64,000 nt of DNA from Hydra vulgaris (Eukaryota; Cnidaria; Hydrozoa; Anthoathecata; Hydridae). The DNA lies in NCBI RefSeq assembly GCF_038396675.1, contig NC_088931.1:6826001-6890000 (forward strand), in the 5' to 3' direction. The notes under the pieces were generated by a model. It was not told the origin of the DNA. It ran no database searches and saw only the letters and a program-made list of their open reading frames with translations. Position numbers and translations under genes: made by a program. Positions 15,220 to 28,700 of this stretch are shown here, one piece after another. Every line of letters begins with the position of its first letter. Within the stretch, counting starts at the first letter, position 1.

Positions 15220-15560
15220 GATATATTTGTATATCCTCCTCCTTCAATTAATCAAAAAAATTTTAAAAATTTATATATATACTAAGACTTTTATGCAATT
15301 TTTTTTATTTTTGGATATATAGTATATACATCAGATTTAAATAATTTTAACGAACTTTTCTGGAAAGAAAAAATTTCTAATTATCTTGTTTATTTTTTAC
15401 GAATATTACAAGAAATTATCACGTTTATGTTAGCGGTTCTCGATTATTTTATTATCGATCTTATTTTGCAAATTTTTTTATTGTCACTTACTTTTTATTC
15501 TTATCATATAACCTCGTAAACTTATATTTTATAACGACATGTTGTTTAAAATGTAATTAA
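13825..15560 (+). pseudogene. LINE family B, 5'-truncated copy with RT domain
   Basis: The sequence enters the reverse transcriptase just before motif A (IDLSKAFNIIDH) and continues through GVPQGSI and MFADDTNLFLS. It then has stops and a frame change around 14190-14280, and a second open block at 14280-14780 (KFLGVYVDDNLTWK, INYANIAWASTNKSK). The C-terminus ends at about 14882. The 3' UTR carries the ATGT and TA arrays, then a diverged copy of the family terminal motif at about 15432-15478 (AGCGGTTCTCGAT, TTTTGCAAATTT). The catalytic FADD box survives but the ORF is broken, so the copy is dead. Confidence 0.8.
14889..15214. repeat. (ATGT)n followed by (TA)n microsatellite
   Basis: About 200 bp of ATGT/GTAT tetranucleotide with single GAAT interruptions near 15048 and 15090, then TATC units, then about 90 bp of TA. 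The array starts within a few bases of the LINE stop codon. Confidence 0.95.
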
Positions 15561-15756
15561 AAAAAAAAATAATTATATTCTAAGGTAAATTTTATCTAAA
15601 ACAAATCTAATAAAATCAAACTTTAAGTTGTTTAATACCTCAAGTTTACGAAGTAGTTATGACTAAATTTAAGCAGCAATATAATAATTATATGAATAAA
15701 AAAAATATATATTGGGGAGCTAATGGGTCCCCCTCCCTAACCACAGCCTCTTGTCC

Positions 15757-15937
15757 AGTGACGGATTCAGAAATTATTGGTGGTTGTGGGGGGATGTTGA
15801 TACCAAAACTAAAAAAAAAACAACCTTAAATTAACAAAAGGGCCTCTAAATTAAATTTTTTTCAAAAATTCTAGTGGTGATGGTGGATAGGTTGGGTGGA
15901 TGCCTACCCCAACCCCCTCCTTGATCCGTTACTGCTT
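15757..15937. mobile_element. Small hAT-like MITE
   Basis: Ends CAGTGACGGATTCAG (left) and TTGATCCGTTACTG (right) are inverted repeats of about 14 bp starting with CAG, as in many hAT-derived MITEs. The 8 bases outside each end (CTCTTGTC and CTTTTTTC) agree at 6 of 8 positions, consistent with a decayed 8-bp target duplication. No ORF is present. Confidence 0.6.
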
Positions 15938-17800
15938 TTTTCAACTCCCTTTCCCCTCTTTCCATCAAGACAATAAACATTCGCCACTGGTTGTAACAAA
16001 GACTTAAAGAAAAATAAACTAGTAATAAAAAAAAAAAAACATGAAAAAGAATGCATCTTTGACCTTTTTACTGTATTCACCTCCGCGCCGCCTTGGAGAG
16101 TTAAATACAGATAGAAATAATAATTTTTTTTTACCGCAACTGAACTGGTTATTTGTGTCGATTAAACATGTTTACATATTGTTAGAAGTTTACGTTGTTT
16201 ACAAACTAAACCAGTTTGCAGAATATTGTAAATAGAAGAATCGTATAATGTTTTGTGCGAGTAAAATACACCTTGATAAAAATAACTCCTTTACTTACCA
16301 AATCCTAAGCTCACTTTAAAAATCTTTTCTCATTTACATGCAATGTTGTTAGCCATATTTTATGAAAATTTTCATTAAAAACCGCGTTTGATTTGGGCTA
16401 CCAATACTGTTAGGTTTTCTTTGATAACCTAAAATTAATATCGATGTTTAAAAATTATTTGGTCTTCAAAAAATAAAAATAAGAAATTTTTACGTTTTTT
16501 TTGTGTTGATAATCAACATTTTTATTTTTATTTCTTAAGCATCGGTATTAATTTTAGGTTATCAAAGAAAACCTAACAGTGTTGGTAACGTATCAACTTG
16601 ATACGCCCCATAAACATTGCCGCTAATATTTTAAATTTTAAGTTTCCTTAAAAAATTTTAACTAAAAGTTTTGGGAGAGAAAAAAAGTGTCAGCCTTATA
16701 AGCATTATGACGTAGCACCTCTGTTTTTATAATCTTTTTTAAAATTTTTTCAAAGAAAAAGTAAAAAATTTTTACGCAAATATTTTAAGTTTTTTCAAAT
16801 GTTGCTATTGGCTATACCTGAAATGACGTAATGGCATATATTCAAAATAAAAGACAGCTGAAATTAGCAGAATTATGTAAATAAAATCATAAATATAATG
16901 GCAGAGCAGAACAAAATATACGAACCAGTTTACGCTGTCCATAAGGGTAAACACATTATTTGTTTGTAATATTATCTCGTGTTTAAATATATGTATGTAG
17001 GTTTTAAAAGTCTTTATCACAATTATAAAATAAACACTGTTACTATTGTACATATTAACTATAACTATTATACAATAATATTAAAAGTATAAAAAAATCA
17101 GGTCAAATATTTTACTATTATGTCATATTATAAAATGTGAAACTATTTGAATTTATTTGTTCTAAAAAAATTTTGTTTTTAGCTCTTTTATTTTGAAAAT
17201 AACATTGTTATTTTTTCAAATTTTGTTTGTTATTATATTATATTTTATAAAATTTGAAGTAAAATAACCTTTGATATATTTAGATGTGTAAAAAATGGTG
17301 CGATTGTTTTCAAAAAAACTAGTTTAAATGGTCTTAAGAGTAAATATATCTTATATATTGTATCTTCGTTCCTACCACAGTTTTACAAGAGTTTTGTTTT
17401 TATAAATGGATATTTTTCATTTAAATTAAAAGCAATTTTACAAATTTGTCTATATTCTAAATTCCTTGCTACAAGTTGTATTACAACACCTCTATCAGAT
17501 TAAAAAAAGTTCATATTTACTAGTACTGGAGCCTATGTTTAGTGAATAATCTTAACTAATGTTTTAAATGCTTGCTGATTGTCTGACAAATGTTTTAACT
17601 TTTTTTGCTATGCTAGTTTTATCAGCATTTCTAATGCTCTTGTATGAAAGATTGTGAATTTATTGTTTCTACAGCAAATTTTTGACTATTTGTCAATTAT
17701 TTGGATGACCTACTGAACACCAAACTTTTTACTCAACTACCACATTTAATTAAATGGTAATGTTCAAATAGTACATATAGCTTTGACTTTTTAATATTTA
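15937..17800. other. Non-coding stretch with a foldback element
   Basis: It contains the inverted repeat at 16400-16587. Otherwise it is AT-rich sequence with no supported gene. An open frame at 16805-17053 (minus) has no recognisable family. Confidence 0.4.
16400..16587. repeat. Foldback repeat with 47-bp arms
   Basis: The left arm 16400-16446 (CTGTTAGGTTTTCTTTGATA) pairs with the right arm 16540-16587. Weaker inner pairing occurs between AAAATAAAAATAAGAAATTT and its partner. This is a small snapback or MITE-like structure. Confidence 0.85.
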
Positions 17801-17802
17801 CA

Positions 17803-18783
17803 AAATGATTACCATCTAAATTTCCATATTTATGTGGTTGAGACAAAATTTTATAATGCTATCTTCTTATTTAAATACGACATTACAAAAGAGTTAAAAC
17901 AACTTTTTACATCTGGATACTTTTCCTGGCAATAACCTGTTTTGCAGTTCAAAATTATTTTTAGATATGCATCCTGTGTGAAATTTTTTTGCAAAGCAAC
18001 TACAATAACTCATAGTAAAAAAAACATTTGCAAAGGAAAATTAAAACAATTTTCTTTGTATTGTAAAATTAAAAAAAAAAAGATAAACAAAGTTGTTTTT
18101 GTTAAAGTTTTTTTGGGATTTATTTATTTAGTTGAGTTTAAACAATTCAATCTAAAAATATTTTTAAATGGTAAACTTTTATCTATCTTTTTAGAGATAA
18201 ATATGCTTTAACAAATTATAGAATTAACTAACCACTATATGCCTTGTTAAAAAATAAATGAAACAAACTGTTAGTCAACTGCTGCTTTACATGAAAAGCA
18301 GCAGTTGATTTTGCAATCAATTTTTACAGATTTTTACCTACTTTTTGCAATCAATTTTTACAGATTACATCTAATACAGCATATTTATCTTTAAAAAGAT
18401 AGATAAAAGTTTACCATTTAAAAATATTTTTAGATTGAATTGTTTAAACTCAACTAAATAAATAAATCCCAAAAAAACTTTAACAAAAACAACTTTGTTT
18501 ATCTTTTTTTTTTTAATTTTACAATACAAAGAAAATTGTTTTAATTTTCCTTTGCAAATGTTTTTTTTACTATGAGTTATTGTAGTTGCTTTGCAAAAAA
18601 ATTTCACACAGGATGCATATCTAAAAATAATTTTGAACTGCAAAACAGGTTATTGCCAGGAAAAGTATCCAGATGTAAAAAGTTGTTTTAACTCTTTTGT
18701 AATGTCGTATTTAAATAAGAAGATAGCATTATAAAATTTTGTCTCAACCATATAAATATGGAAATTTAGATGGTAATCATTTT
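17803..18783. repeat. Long near-perfect hairpin, arms of about 405 bp
   Basis: Sequence 17803-18207 is repeated in reverse complement at 18378-18783 with only a handful of differences, separated by a loop of about 170 bp. The loop contains a small tandem duplication of TTTTTGCAATCAATTTTTAC. Mirror-image 89- and 90-residue open frames in the two arms are nearly identical because the DNA is, and they show no known domain. Transcription across it would give a long double-stranded RNA. It could be a foldback transposon or a recent inverted duplication. Confidence 0.9.
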
Positions 18784-18790
18784 ATATACA

Positions 18791-19073
<283 letters not shown>

Positions 19074-19243
19074 TGCTTATTTTCTTTCATCAACCAATGA
19101 TTAAAAACAGTACAAGTTTATTAAAAAAATTAAGACCTGTTTAAAACATTGAAAAGTTGTTTGGCGTTAATTTATTTAATTTGAAAATTATAAGTTTGTT
19201 TGTACGAGCATTTTTTGCTTAATTAATTTTAATAATTTTAAAA

Positions 19244-19705
19244 ATGTTTTTAGAAAAAAAATGGAGGTGTCACGAGTGTACCTTTTTAAATGCTGAACTT
19301 TATATGCAATGTGAAATTTGTTTCACTATTAAAAAAAGTGAAAATATTTTCAATGATCACTCAAATGAAGAAGTATTAAATAAAGACTTTAAAGAAAATA
19401 TGAATCCTGAAAAAAAGACATTTATTAACTTTTTAAAAGACGCTAAGTTCAAGTTATTTAGTGAAATTAGTCAACAACAAAATGATTCAACTGATAATAC
19501 TCTTCAATCTAAAATTAATACACCAGAAAATAATTTCTTGTTAAATTGTAGTTGTAATAATGAAGAATTAAATACGGACAGTTCTACTGATAAATGCTAC
19601 AAGTATTTGCAAAGACAGCGGAGTTTGAAATCTGACCAGATACGTGGCAAACATGAAGAATTGGCCATAGAGAAATGGAAAGATATTGTTTTGTTTTGTA
19701 AACAG
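19244..19705 (+). CDS. CAPN15: CAPN15 exon 1 (zinc finger and acidic linker)
   Basis: The ATG at 19244 follows an A/T-only leader (ATTTTAAAA). The finger [20 protein letters not shown] is followed by a polar linker of about 120 residues rich in Asn, Glu and Lys. The exon ends CAG/GT in phase 0. Without the splice the frame would end after three more codons. Confidence 0.88.
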
Positions 19706-22700
19706 GTTAAAAGTTAAATATAAGATTACTCTATGATTTGTCCACATTTACAAGCAAACATAATAGTAGTTGAAACTGTTTTTTTTATCTAAACTTTAAA
19801 GTTCCAATAGACAATTATACATCAATTTATAAAATATTTTTCTATTTGTGTATGTCAATTTTCCTTAAAATTTTAATTGTTTATTGTTATTAGCTATATT
19901 TTAAATTATTTTATATATAATTTGTGAACATGATTAGGGTTTTGCTAAATATTTTCATCATGCATTCTTTAATTCGTGATTTATTCCTTTTTGTGTAAAA
20001 AATCTTTTTTTAATTGTGATTAACAGCAGTTTTTTTTTTAAATTTGAAAACCTTTTTTTATACATTTACATTTAATTATTAAATATAAATTTATAAGAAA
20101 AAGATTTTCAAATTAAAAAAAAAAAGCTGTTGTTAACCACCTTTAAAAAGATATTTTTTAATTGTGGTTTTAAATTCAAATTAAATATTAAATATGTTAT
20201 ATATTAAATATAAATTTAATATTGGCTTTCTAGAGGTCACTCACATGTGTATAATATTATTATAATAATGCTATTAAGGTTATAATAGAAACTTAACAAT
20301 TGTTAGATCAAATTGTTCATGACATTTTAAAAGCATTTAATCTATTATTATCACCATTTTCTTTATTTTACCAACACCATTATATATGGTGTTCTAAATA
20401 TTGTCTTGCTTACATATATTATTATTCATGTTACTTTAATAATTGCATAAATTTATATTCTTTCTTTTTAAAATAATTTTATTTATTTTATCTGCAAGTT
20501 TTTGAGCTTTTGAATTTTATTCATAATTCCCTGGTGTAATTTGTGGCTAACTTTTGTTAACTTTTATATTTGTTATATTTCTTTCTACAGTTGTTTTAAC
20601 ATTCCTCAATAAAAGCATCACTTTTTTTTTTAGTTTTGGAACCATTATTTACTGTTATGAATGCTATTATTAAATTATAAAATTAGTGAATGCTGCTATG
20701 GTTACTACCATATTGGTTATGGTTAATGTTTTATGTACTAAAATTTCTAATAACAATTTGAGTAATCATATTTTTTTTTTACTAGATATACTGTATCTAG
20801 TGTATATACACATTTTTTTATTTAAGATAAGAGTTGTATTAAAATAAGATTAGATTTTATGATCATAGATGTATAAATGCATGAAAGGATAAGACTTAAT
20901 TGATTGCTTTAGATAAAAAAATGATGGTTGTGTATATTAAATATCAGAAATATTGGCTTTTTGTATTATTTTTGTATTTTAACAATTAAATGAGAAATTA
21001 TGTTGTAGTTTATTTTTAGGCTCAAATTCAATTTGTAGATGATAGTTTTCCTCCGTCTGCTAAATCTTTAACATTTAGTGGTTTACCATATGACAAAGTA
21101 ACTTATTGGCTTCGACCTAAAGAGATTTTTCGTTCAAATACTCAAGCTAAATGGACCATGTTTCAAAATCCAAGGCCTTCTGATATTTTGCAAGGAACTA
21201 TTGGAAATTGTTGGTAAGTAAAATTTTAAGTCAGGGTTGCCATCAAATCAGGGAAAGTCAATGAAATTTAGATACAATCAGAAAAAATTAGAGAAAAAGG
21301 ATTGATATAGTTAAAAATTAGGAAATTTTTTAATTTTGTACTATTTTATTTTAATGTTTTGAAATGTTTTATTTTATAGTAAATAATATTTCTTTTTTGG
21401 GCTACTAAATAAATGATCATATAGCTCTAAAAATTATTTAAATATATTAATAATTAATGATCATAAAAAAGTTAACTTTTGTTTTGATCATTTATTTACA
21501 ATATAAACCAAAGAAAAAATTTATTCAAAATGTTTTATATAAGTTTGAGTAGAAACATTATTAATAATTTAAATGAATTTATTAGGTGTTTTTTTGTGTA
21601 GAAATAGCTTCAGCAAGTGAAGATTTTCATAGTTTTTTTAAACCATATTGTATTTTTATTCTCTATTTTTATAATAAATAGAGATGGCGTCAAAGCCATT
21701 GTTTTGCTACTTCAAGCTTGCACAGTATACATCCAAAAAGCAGTTTTTTTAATAAATTAAATTTGATAAAACTTGTGCAGAAATCTATTCTGTTTTGTAT
21801 GCAGTACAAAATAATTTTCTCATTAAATTCATGTAATAACAATGGTCTACTTTATCAAAAAATGTTCCCTAATATCACAATTGCTAAATCCTATGAGATG
21901 GGTAGAACAAAGCTTGGTTATATTATTAATTTAAAAAAATATTTTACATGATCAATAGATTAATTAAATATAATAAGATTGTTTGCTTATCATCATTAAA
22001 ATTCTTGAAATTTTTCTCAAGAATTCTAATGATAATAAAAGAAGAAGTTTCAAAAAAGTTTAAATTTTCTTTTTTTCCTAAAGCAACTAGTTGCATCAGT
22101 TCAGAAACAATCTTATTGAAAAAAAAGAAGCTGATTTTTTTAACAGTTAAAATTTGTACTTTATCTAATTCTTTCCTGCTTACATATCTCTTCAAATGAA
22201 TGTGATCTTGCTTTCAGTTTATCTTTTTTTTAGAAACATTTGATCATTTTACAATATTGCTCAATGAGTTTTTATTAGTGTTCTTAGTGGTATTAGTTTT
22301 TATTTACCAAAAATAAGTCAAGCGAGATAAGTCAAGCGAGAATGAGTTTATGGAGCTAGAGATGATAGCTCCTTTGAGCAGCAACCATGATAGTATTTGT
22401 AGAAAGGAGATGCAACTTTACGATGATGGGACCAGCATGGCAAACTTTGTCAAGAGCTTTAGAAATGTCAAGAGCAATAGCCCTAGCTTCTCCGACTCTA
22501 TTTAAATGCACCACAAATTCTTTCAGTCACAGCAGTTAGCAAGTCAGCCGTAGAGCAAGAGGATAAAAAATTGTATTGATTGTCACAGCAGTAAGTTATT
22601 TGACCCAAGATGGGATGTGAGAAATTGGTTGATCAAAAATTCGAAAATCTTGCTAATTACAGAAATAAGACTGATTGGACAATAATTGGTGGGGTCAGAG

Positions 22701-25700
22701 AGTTCTCCGGAGTTTTTAAAAATTGGAATAACAGATGCCATTTTCCAGCAGGCAGGAAAACAAGGCTCAGTCAAGCACTTTATAAATAGTTTTATAAAGA
22801 GAGAATTTAAAAAGAGTTATGGAGAGCAATTTTGTAAGACAATGACAGGAATGTTGTCTGGACCACATGCTGTAGAGGAGTTCAGATATGATTTTGGCAA
22901 CAGAAGCTGGAGTGATTTGAGTGTCTAACAATGCAGGGTTCCCAATGGCCCTGGAAAGTCCTGGAAAGTTCTGGAATTTGAAAGTGGTCCTGGAAAGTCC
23001 TGGATTTTTTTTATTATTCTGTAAAATCCTGGAATAGTTCTGGAAAATGGGATAATTCTTTATATTTTGTTGTTTGTTTTTAAGTAAAGAAAAACAATGC
23101 AACAACAATACAACATCAATACAACTACAATACAAATTATAGTAAGTTATAGTAATATAATTGCTCTAATTTATAATTATTTTGGAAAATCTGATTCTTA
23201 TACTGTTTTTGAAATTTGCACTTTAATGATTCTTAAAAAAACTTACACATCCACAATAATGCATAGTTAAGTTATTTTAAAAATATTATTTGAAAGATAT
23301 CATCATAGAGGTTTCCATAAATCATAATTATATAGACAGTTTATATATACTTTTTCAATTAGTATTTAATTATTGCATTGTTGTATAGTTTTGAATAATT
23401 TTTAAAAGTATGAAATATTAGAGGTTCTAAATTCTTTTTGGCTCCTAAAATGTTTACGTTTTTTTATTTTGTTTTCAGATTTAATAATTAGAAAATGCTT
23501 AAAAATAAATGTTTTTTTCAAGTAAAATGGCTTGTTGATGAAAAATATAAACATTGGTTACATAAAAATACAGAAACTGTTGTGATTTGCAGTTATTGTG
23601 CTAAAGATAATAATAATTCTAACATGGGAAAAGCTGCTTTAACTTCACACATGAAAGGTATAAAGCATATAGAGAGATCACCTTCTGCTAGTAATATCAA
23701 GGCATTGATACCAACTTCTCCTAACAATGCTCAACTTAATAGGTATATGTTAGAATGCTCAAATAAAGCAGAACACCAAAAAACAATAAATAAAATGCTA
23801 ATAAATACATCTACACTTGAAGCTGAAGTTTGTTGGGTCCTTAATATTGTGTATTCTAAATATTCAATGAATTCTTTAACCGATTCTGACAAATTATTTA
23901 GCAAAATGTTTCCAGATAGTGGCATTGCTAAGTTGTTTCAATGCGGATCCACCAAACCAGTTATATTGCAACATTTGGATTAGCTCTCTTTTTTTAAAAT
24001 TGAGTTGCTCACTTCCCTATCTAATACACCTTATTACACTGTTTCATTTGATGAATCCATGAACCAAGTTTTTCTTTTCAAGTACTAGTATGGTTAAAAC
24101 ACGTTATCTTAATTCAGAGTTCATGGGGCGCTCGACAGCACATGATGTTATGCAAACACTCCTAAACTGTATTTCTGATATAAATAAATCAAAGATTCTA
24201 CAAGTGTCATCAGATGGGCCAAATGTAAATTTGCTGTTTCCAGATAATTTAAAGGAACAAAGGAAAAAGGAAAAACTTGATCCTCTTATAGAAATTGGAA
24301 CCTGTGGTCTCCATAGCATTCATGGCAGTTTTAAAGCAGGGGCAAAAGCAAGTGGCTGGGAGCTTAATAATTTATTAAAAGCAATGTGGTAATTTCTACA
24401 TGACTTCTCTAGTAGAGCAGCCTATGAAAACATCACTGGGACACTTTGTCCAACTTATCAATTATCCAATGCAGTTTTGTTGGTATAAGTGCTGTGAAAA
24501 TGAAAAATGTGCTCAAAAGGCTGAATCACTACTTGATGGGTACAAAAGGTTTGTAATATATTTCAGTAGTCTTAAGAAAAACAAACAACCTGATTCAAAA
24601 AATAAAAGCTGGCAGACTGAAAGCCATGATTTATGATCCTGTTTTGCCAGCTAAACTTAAATTTTTTAAGATGGTTTCTAAAAAATTAAATAGTTTTTTG
24701 ATGCTTTCAAACAGGCAAACCTATGGTTCCATTTATGGCTATTATACTTGGTGAAATAGTTGACAATTTTCTCAGGAGAATCATACTAAAAGACGTTTTA
24801 AATAAGTGTAGCAATCCATACCAGCAGCTTCAAATAAGTTTAATGGATAAAAATATTAGAAAGCCTGTAAATTAAATTGATATTGGTTTTGCTGCTTGGT
24901 TAAAAATTGATGAAGCTAATGTAAGTTACAGTGACCAAAGAGTGGTTATATTTAAAAAAGAGGCAGGCCAGTTTTTAGCTGGTCTGTTGACACATTTCCT
25001 TGAAAAGTCCCTATTGAAGTTTGTCATAGTACGCACTGCAGTATCTATTAACCCAATTTTTATTTCAAATCTTAATTCAAATCTTAAATCAAATCTTAAA
25101 TCTTAAGGAATACTTGTTTCAATAATTTTTCAATTCTGTTGCAAAAGTTAGTTAAATATGGCCGTTTGTCACCAAAGTCTGCCGAATTAGCAAAAAATTA
25201 ATATTATAAATTTTTACAAATAGTAGACTCAAATCAAAAATCATTTCAAGATTTTGATATTAAAAATGATAGTCTTGATCATTTTTTCTCTGACTTTACT
25301 GGAGCAAATAAAGCTTATCAAGAAGTTTGGAGTATTTTTAAAATGGTTTTTGTGCTTTCACATGGACTATCTTCCATTGAGTGTGGCTTTAGTATTAATA
25401 AACAACTTCTTGTCAAAAATCTTAAAGAAAAATCCCTTATTGCCTTATGTCTTATTGAAGATCATTTGTCTTCCTTTGAAGAATCCCCTGATTGTATCAA
25501 AATTAATAAAGAAATGCTGCAAAATGTAAAACAAGCAAGTAGTTGATATAAAGAGTATTTGCGATCACAAAGAGAACAAAAAGAATGTAACAGTAGGAAT
25601 TTAAAACGAAAAACTTTGGACAATGAGTAAAAGGTAGTTATAACAAAGTGCAGAATCTTGCAAAGTGAAATAACGACTTTGATAGAACAGTCTTATATGT

Positions 25701-28700
25701 TAGCCATAAATGCAGAAAGGCAAAGTAGTTTTGTTTTTTTGAAAAAACCAAATGAAAAAAAGAAACTCTGTCAAGAAAAACAAAAGGAAATCGAGGGCTT
25801 GTACAATATAGAAAAAAAGATGATTCATGAAAATTTTAAAAGCATCTATTTGTACATATAGTTATTGAGTTAAGTTTTAGTTTTTGTTTTGTTGTTTTGC
25901 TAAAATGGTATTTTTATTATGAGTTTTTGAAATGATTCTGATGTTATGGAAATTAGTTGCGTTAAACGTTTTCTTTCAAATAAAAAAAAGTTCCTTGTCA
26001 AATATTTTTTGAATTTACGTTTAGTTATGTAGCTGTAGTGATGTAGCTATATTTATGTAGCTGTAATGTATTTCTTTAATTTACATTTGATTTCTATATT
26101 AATTTACATTTAGTAGCGTATTTTGTGTTATTTTGGGCTATCTATAAAAAAGTCCTGGAGTTTATAACTTTTTTTTTTTTGAAAGTCCTGGAAATGTCCT
26201 GGAAATAAAGCAAATGTCCTGGAAAAAGAAAAAAATTGTCATGGAAAGTCCTGGATAGTCAAGGAATTTCAATTTTTTTATCTGGTGGGAACCATGCAAT
26301 GGGTTAATCTGTTTACTTAGAATGGAATTAGAAGAAGGAAGGTTCAAGAGTCAAGTTAGAAAAAAAGTTCTTTGCAAATAGTTCTGCCTTATCCTTGGGA
26401 GAGATAATAAGATCAGTTCCATGAGTAAGAAATGGAATGTTAGTGAAGGGTAGAATGACCTACTTTTGTTTATGATGCTGTTGAAGATTTTCCAAAAGCC
26501 TCTATAGCCTAACTTCTGAGATATGATACGGGGTTTAGTAAACTGAGAATAATGAAGCTTAGCATCAGACAGCACCTTTTTATGTTGATCTCTTGCAATA
26601 ATAAATAACCATATGTTCTCAAGAGAGTTGTTTTTTTTGAAAATAAATGATTATGGTTAGATATAGCAGCTGCACAAGAAGGTCAAATCCATGGAGTAAA
26701 ATCCAGGTGGTAACATTGGAGGCATATTTATCAGCTGAGACAGAAAAGACATCAGCCCAAGGACTATCACCAAAAAAATCATGAAAAGAATCCCAGTCAG
26801 CTTTAAGGCAGTATTAAGTAGTGCAGTAGTAGGTTGAATCTGAAAAAGAAGTATAAGTTTAAAGATTTATAGAGATGATTTCATGGTTAGAACCATCTAT
26901 GGGATAAAAATGAGAAATTGAACACAAGCTAAGATCAGAAACAAGATATAAATCAATGCGTGAAGGTAAATGAATAGGATTGTCAGGAAAACGAGTCACA
27001 AAGTTAACTATCTAAGTATGAGATTGAGAAATGCAGAAATTATAGGCTTTAGTGCCTGCTGGGTCAGTGGCGTAAGAGTCAAGTCTTTCAGTGTGATGAG
27101 CATTAAAGTCACCAATAACAGCAATATTAGCAGAGGGTTAAAGAGAAAGGGCATGATCAATTTGATCAGAAAAACATATTAATGAGTGCAGCCTTGGGAA
27201 GAAGGAGAATGATAAGGAACAAAGAGAAAGATGATGAGTGAAGAGATGCTAAGCGGAAGCACATAAAAAAATGGTCAAAAGATTCGAATTTAATTTTGTG
27301 ACAAAAGATGATTTGATGCGTATACATACCTCCAAGCCAAGCATGTGACTATTGGAGTCTTTGCGAATCAAACAATAGTACCCATCAAAGCTGAGATCTG
27401 AAGAACGAATAGCGGAAATTAAATTAGTTTCACTAAGAGCAAGCAAGTCTGGTGAATTTTGCAAGAGATAAGATTCAACTGATGGAAGGTTGCTTTGTAC
27501 TATTAATACTCTGATATGCAGCTGTTGATGGAATCAGCCTCTCTGAGAACTACCACAGAGTTCAAGAAACCTGACTACCAGCCAGTCTCAGAACCATTAA
27601 ACTGAGTTTTAGAGCAATACTCTCATTTAAAGATAACAGGAAAAGTTGCATAGCCACCATTAAGGCATCCAAGGCAGAAAACAATGTAACACAGGTTTAC
27701 ATTTATATTAGCCTAATAAATGAAGAAGGGGTTCAAGGCTGGTTAGCAGAATTATTCTACTTACCCCTGAAGTCTTTGCCAAGGAGGCCTTCTACAAGAC
27801 AGTAGCTGGATGCAGATAACATCTGCCCAAGATGAGTATTTTTATTAAGACACCATCTCTAGCCTTCTCAACTATCTCTAGCCTTCTCAACCTAACTCAA
27901 CCAAGAGTCCCAAGGCAGGGAAATTTTAGCTGGATGCAATTAAAATCAGCCCAAAATGACTACTTTTATCAGAGCATATTTTATTTACCAATTATTTTGA
28001 CATTCTCTATGTTATTATTAGTTTTTATATTTATTTCAAAGGCCATTTTGCTAATTTCAGGTTGTACAAAGTATTTGATTATCTATTTGTATTATCTAAC
28101 AACTTATTGTTTTTTTTTTATTAAAAAAAAAAATACTTATATATGAAAAGACACATTCCAGATTTTGATTGTATCTGTTTTTTTTTTGAGGAGGAAGGGA
28201 AAAACTGGGTTTAGGGGTTTAATATCAAAGTTTTAATACTAAGTTTACAAGTATAAATGACAGAAATATAAAAAAAATTAGTTAAATTTTTTTGAAAATT
28301 TTTATTCAAGAATTATAGTGGCAACCCTGTAAGTAGTTATCATGTCAGATTATGATAGTATGTTTACAAAGTCTATAGTTAGTATGCTTGTAACACCTAT
28401 GCATTCAAAAAATTTTTCTAATAATTACAAAATTAATACATTAAGGTAGAGAAAGTAAGTAAACTATCCTCTAAAACTGTCCTAGTTTTTACTTGTTAAT
28501 TTTTTTTTGAATTTTCCTTGCATTCGCATTTTTATTATTTTTCCTATACACAAAGGTATTTCAAAGCATTTAAAAATTAAAACTAAATAATAAATGCTAA
28601 TTAAAAAAAACTGGTTTTGCTGTTTTTATTTGCTATTATAGTTTTTTTTTTTTTTTTTGAAGCAATTAAAAAACATGCTTTTACAAATGGATTTAACAGC

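Larger units (their letters stand above)
22340..27950 (-). mobile_element. LINE (Jockey/CR1-like) interrupted by hAT 2
   Basis: Minus-strand pieces occur in LINE order. An endonuclease part is around 27249-27464 ([22 protein letters not shown]). A linker is at 26351-26575 ([16 protein letters not shown]). After the hAT insertion come RT motifs at 22583-22774 ([34 protein letters not shown]) and degenerate RT sequence to about 22340. The 3' end of the ORF and its UTR are missing. Sequence at 27480-27950 probably belongs to its 5' region. Many stops and frameshifts make it a relic. It is a different family from A, B and C. Confidence 0.78.
21232..28329 (+). mobile_element. hAT-type DNA transposon 1, host of nested insertions
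   Basis: The left end CAGGGTTGCCATCAAATCAG and right end ...TATAGTGGCAACCCTG are inverted (about 12 bp), and the element is flanked by the direct repeat TAAGT (21227-21231 and 28330-28334). A CA-start terminus and 5-bp duplication fit hAT elements of the 5-bp class. Its own sequence is interrupted by a LINE (about 22340-27950), so the native element is short. A degenerate transposase piece lies at 21718-21951. It sits in intron 2 of CAPN15, sense orientation by transposase. Confidence 0.8.

Noticed and set aside
17942..18643. Two nearly identical 89- and 90-residue open frames on opposite strands
   Set aside because: They mirror each other only because the DNA is a long inverted repeat. No domain or codon signal is seen.
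21944..22199. Complementary 83-residue open frames on both strands
   Set aside because: Low-complexity AT-rich sequence with a short hairpin. Neither frame matches the transposase that precedes it.
22686..22928. Plus-strand open frame in the hAT/LINE region
   Set aside because: It is antisense to the reverse transcriptase of the minus-strand LINE relic.
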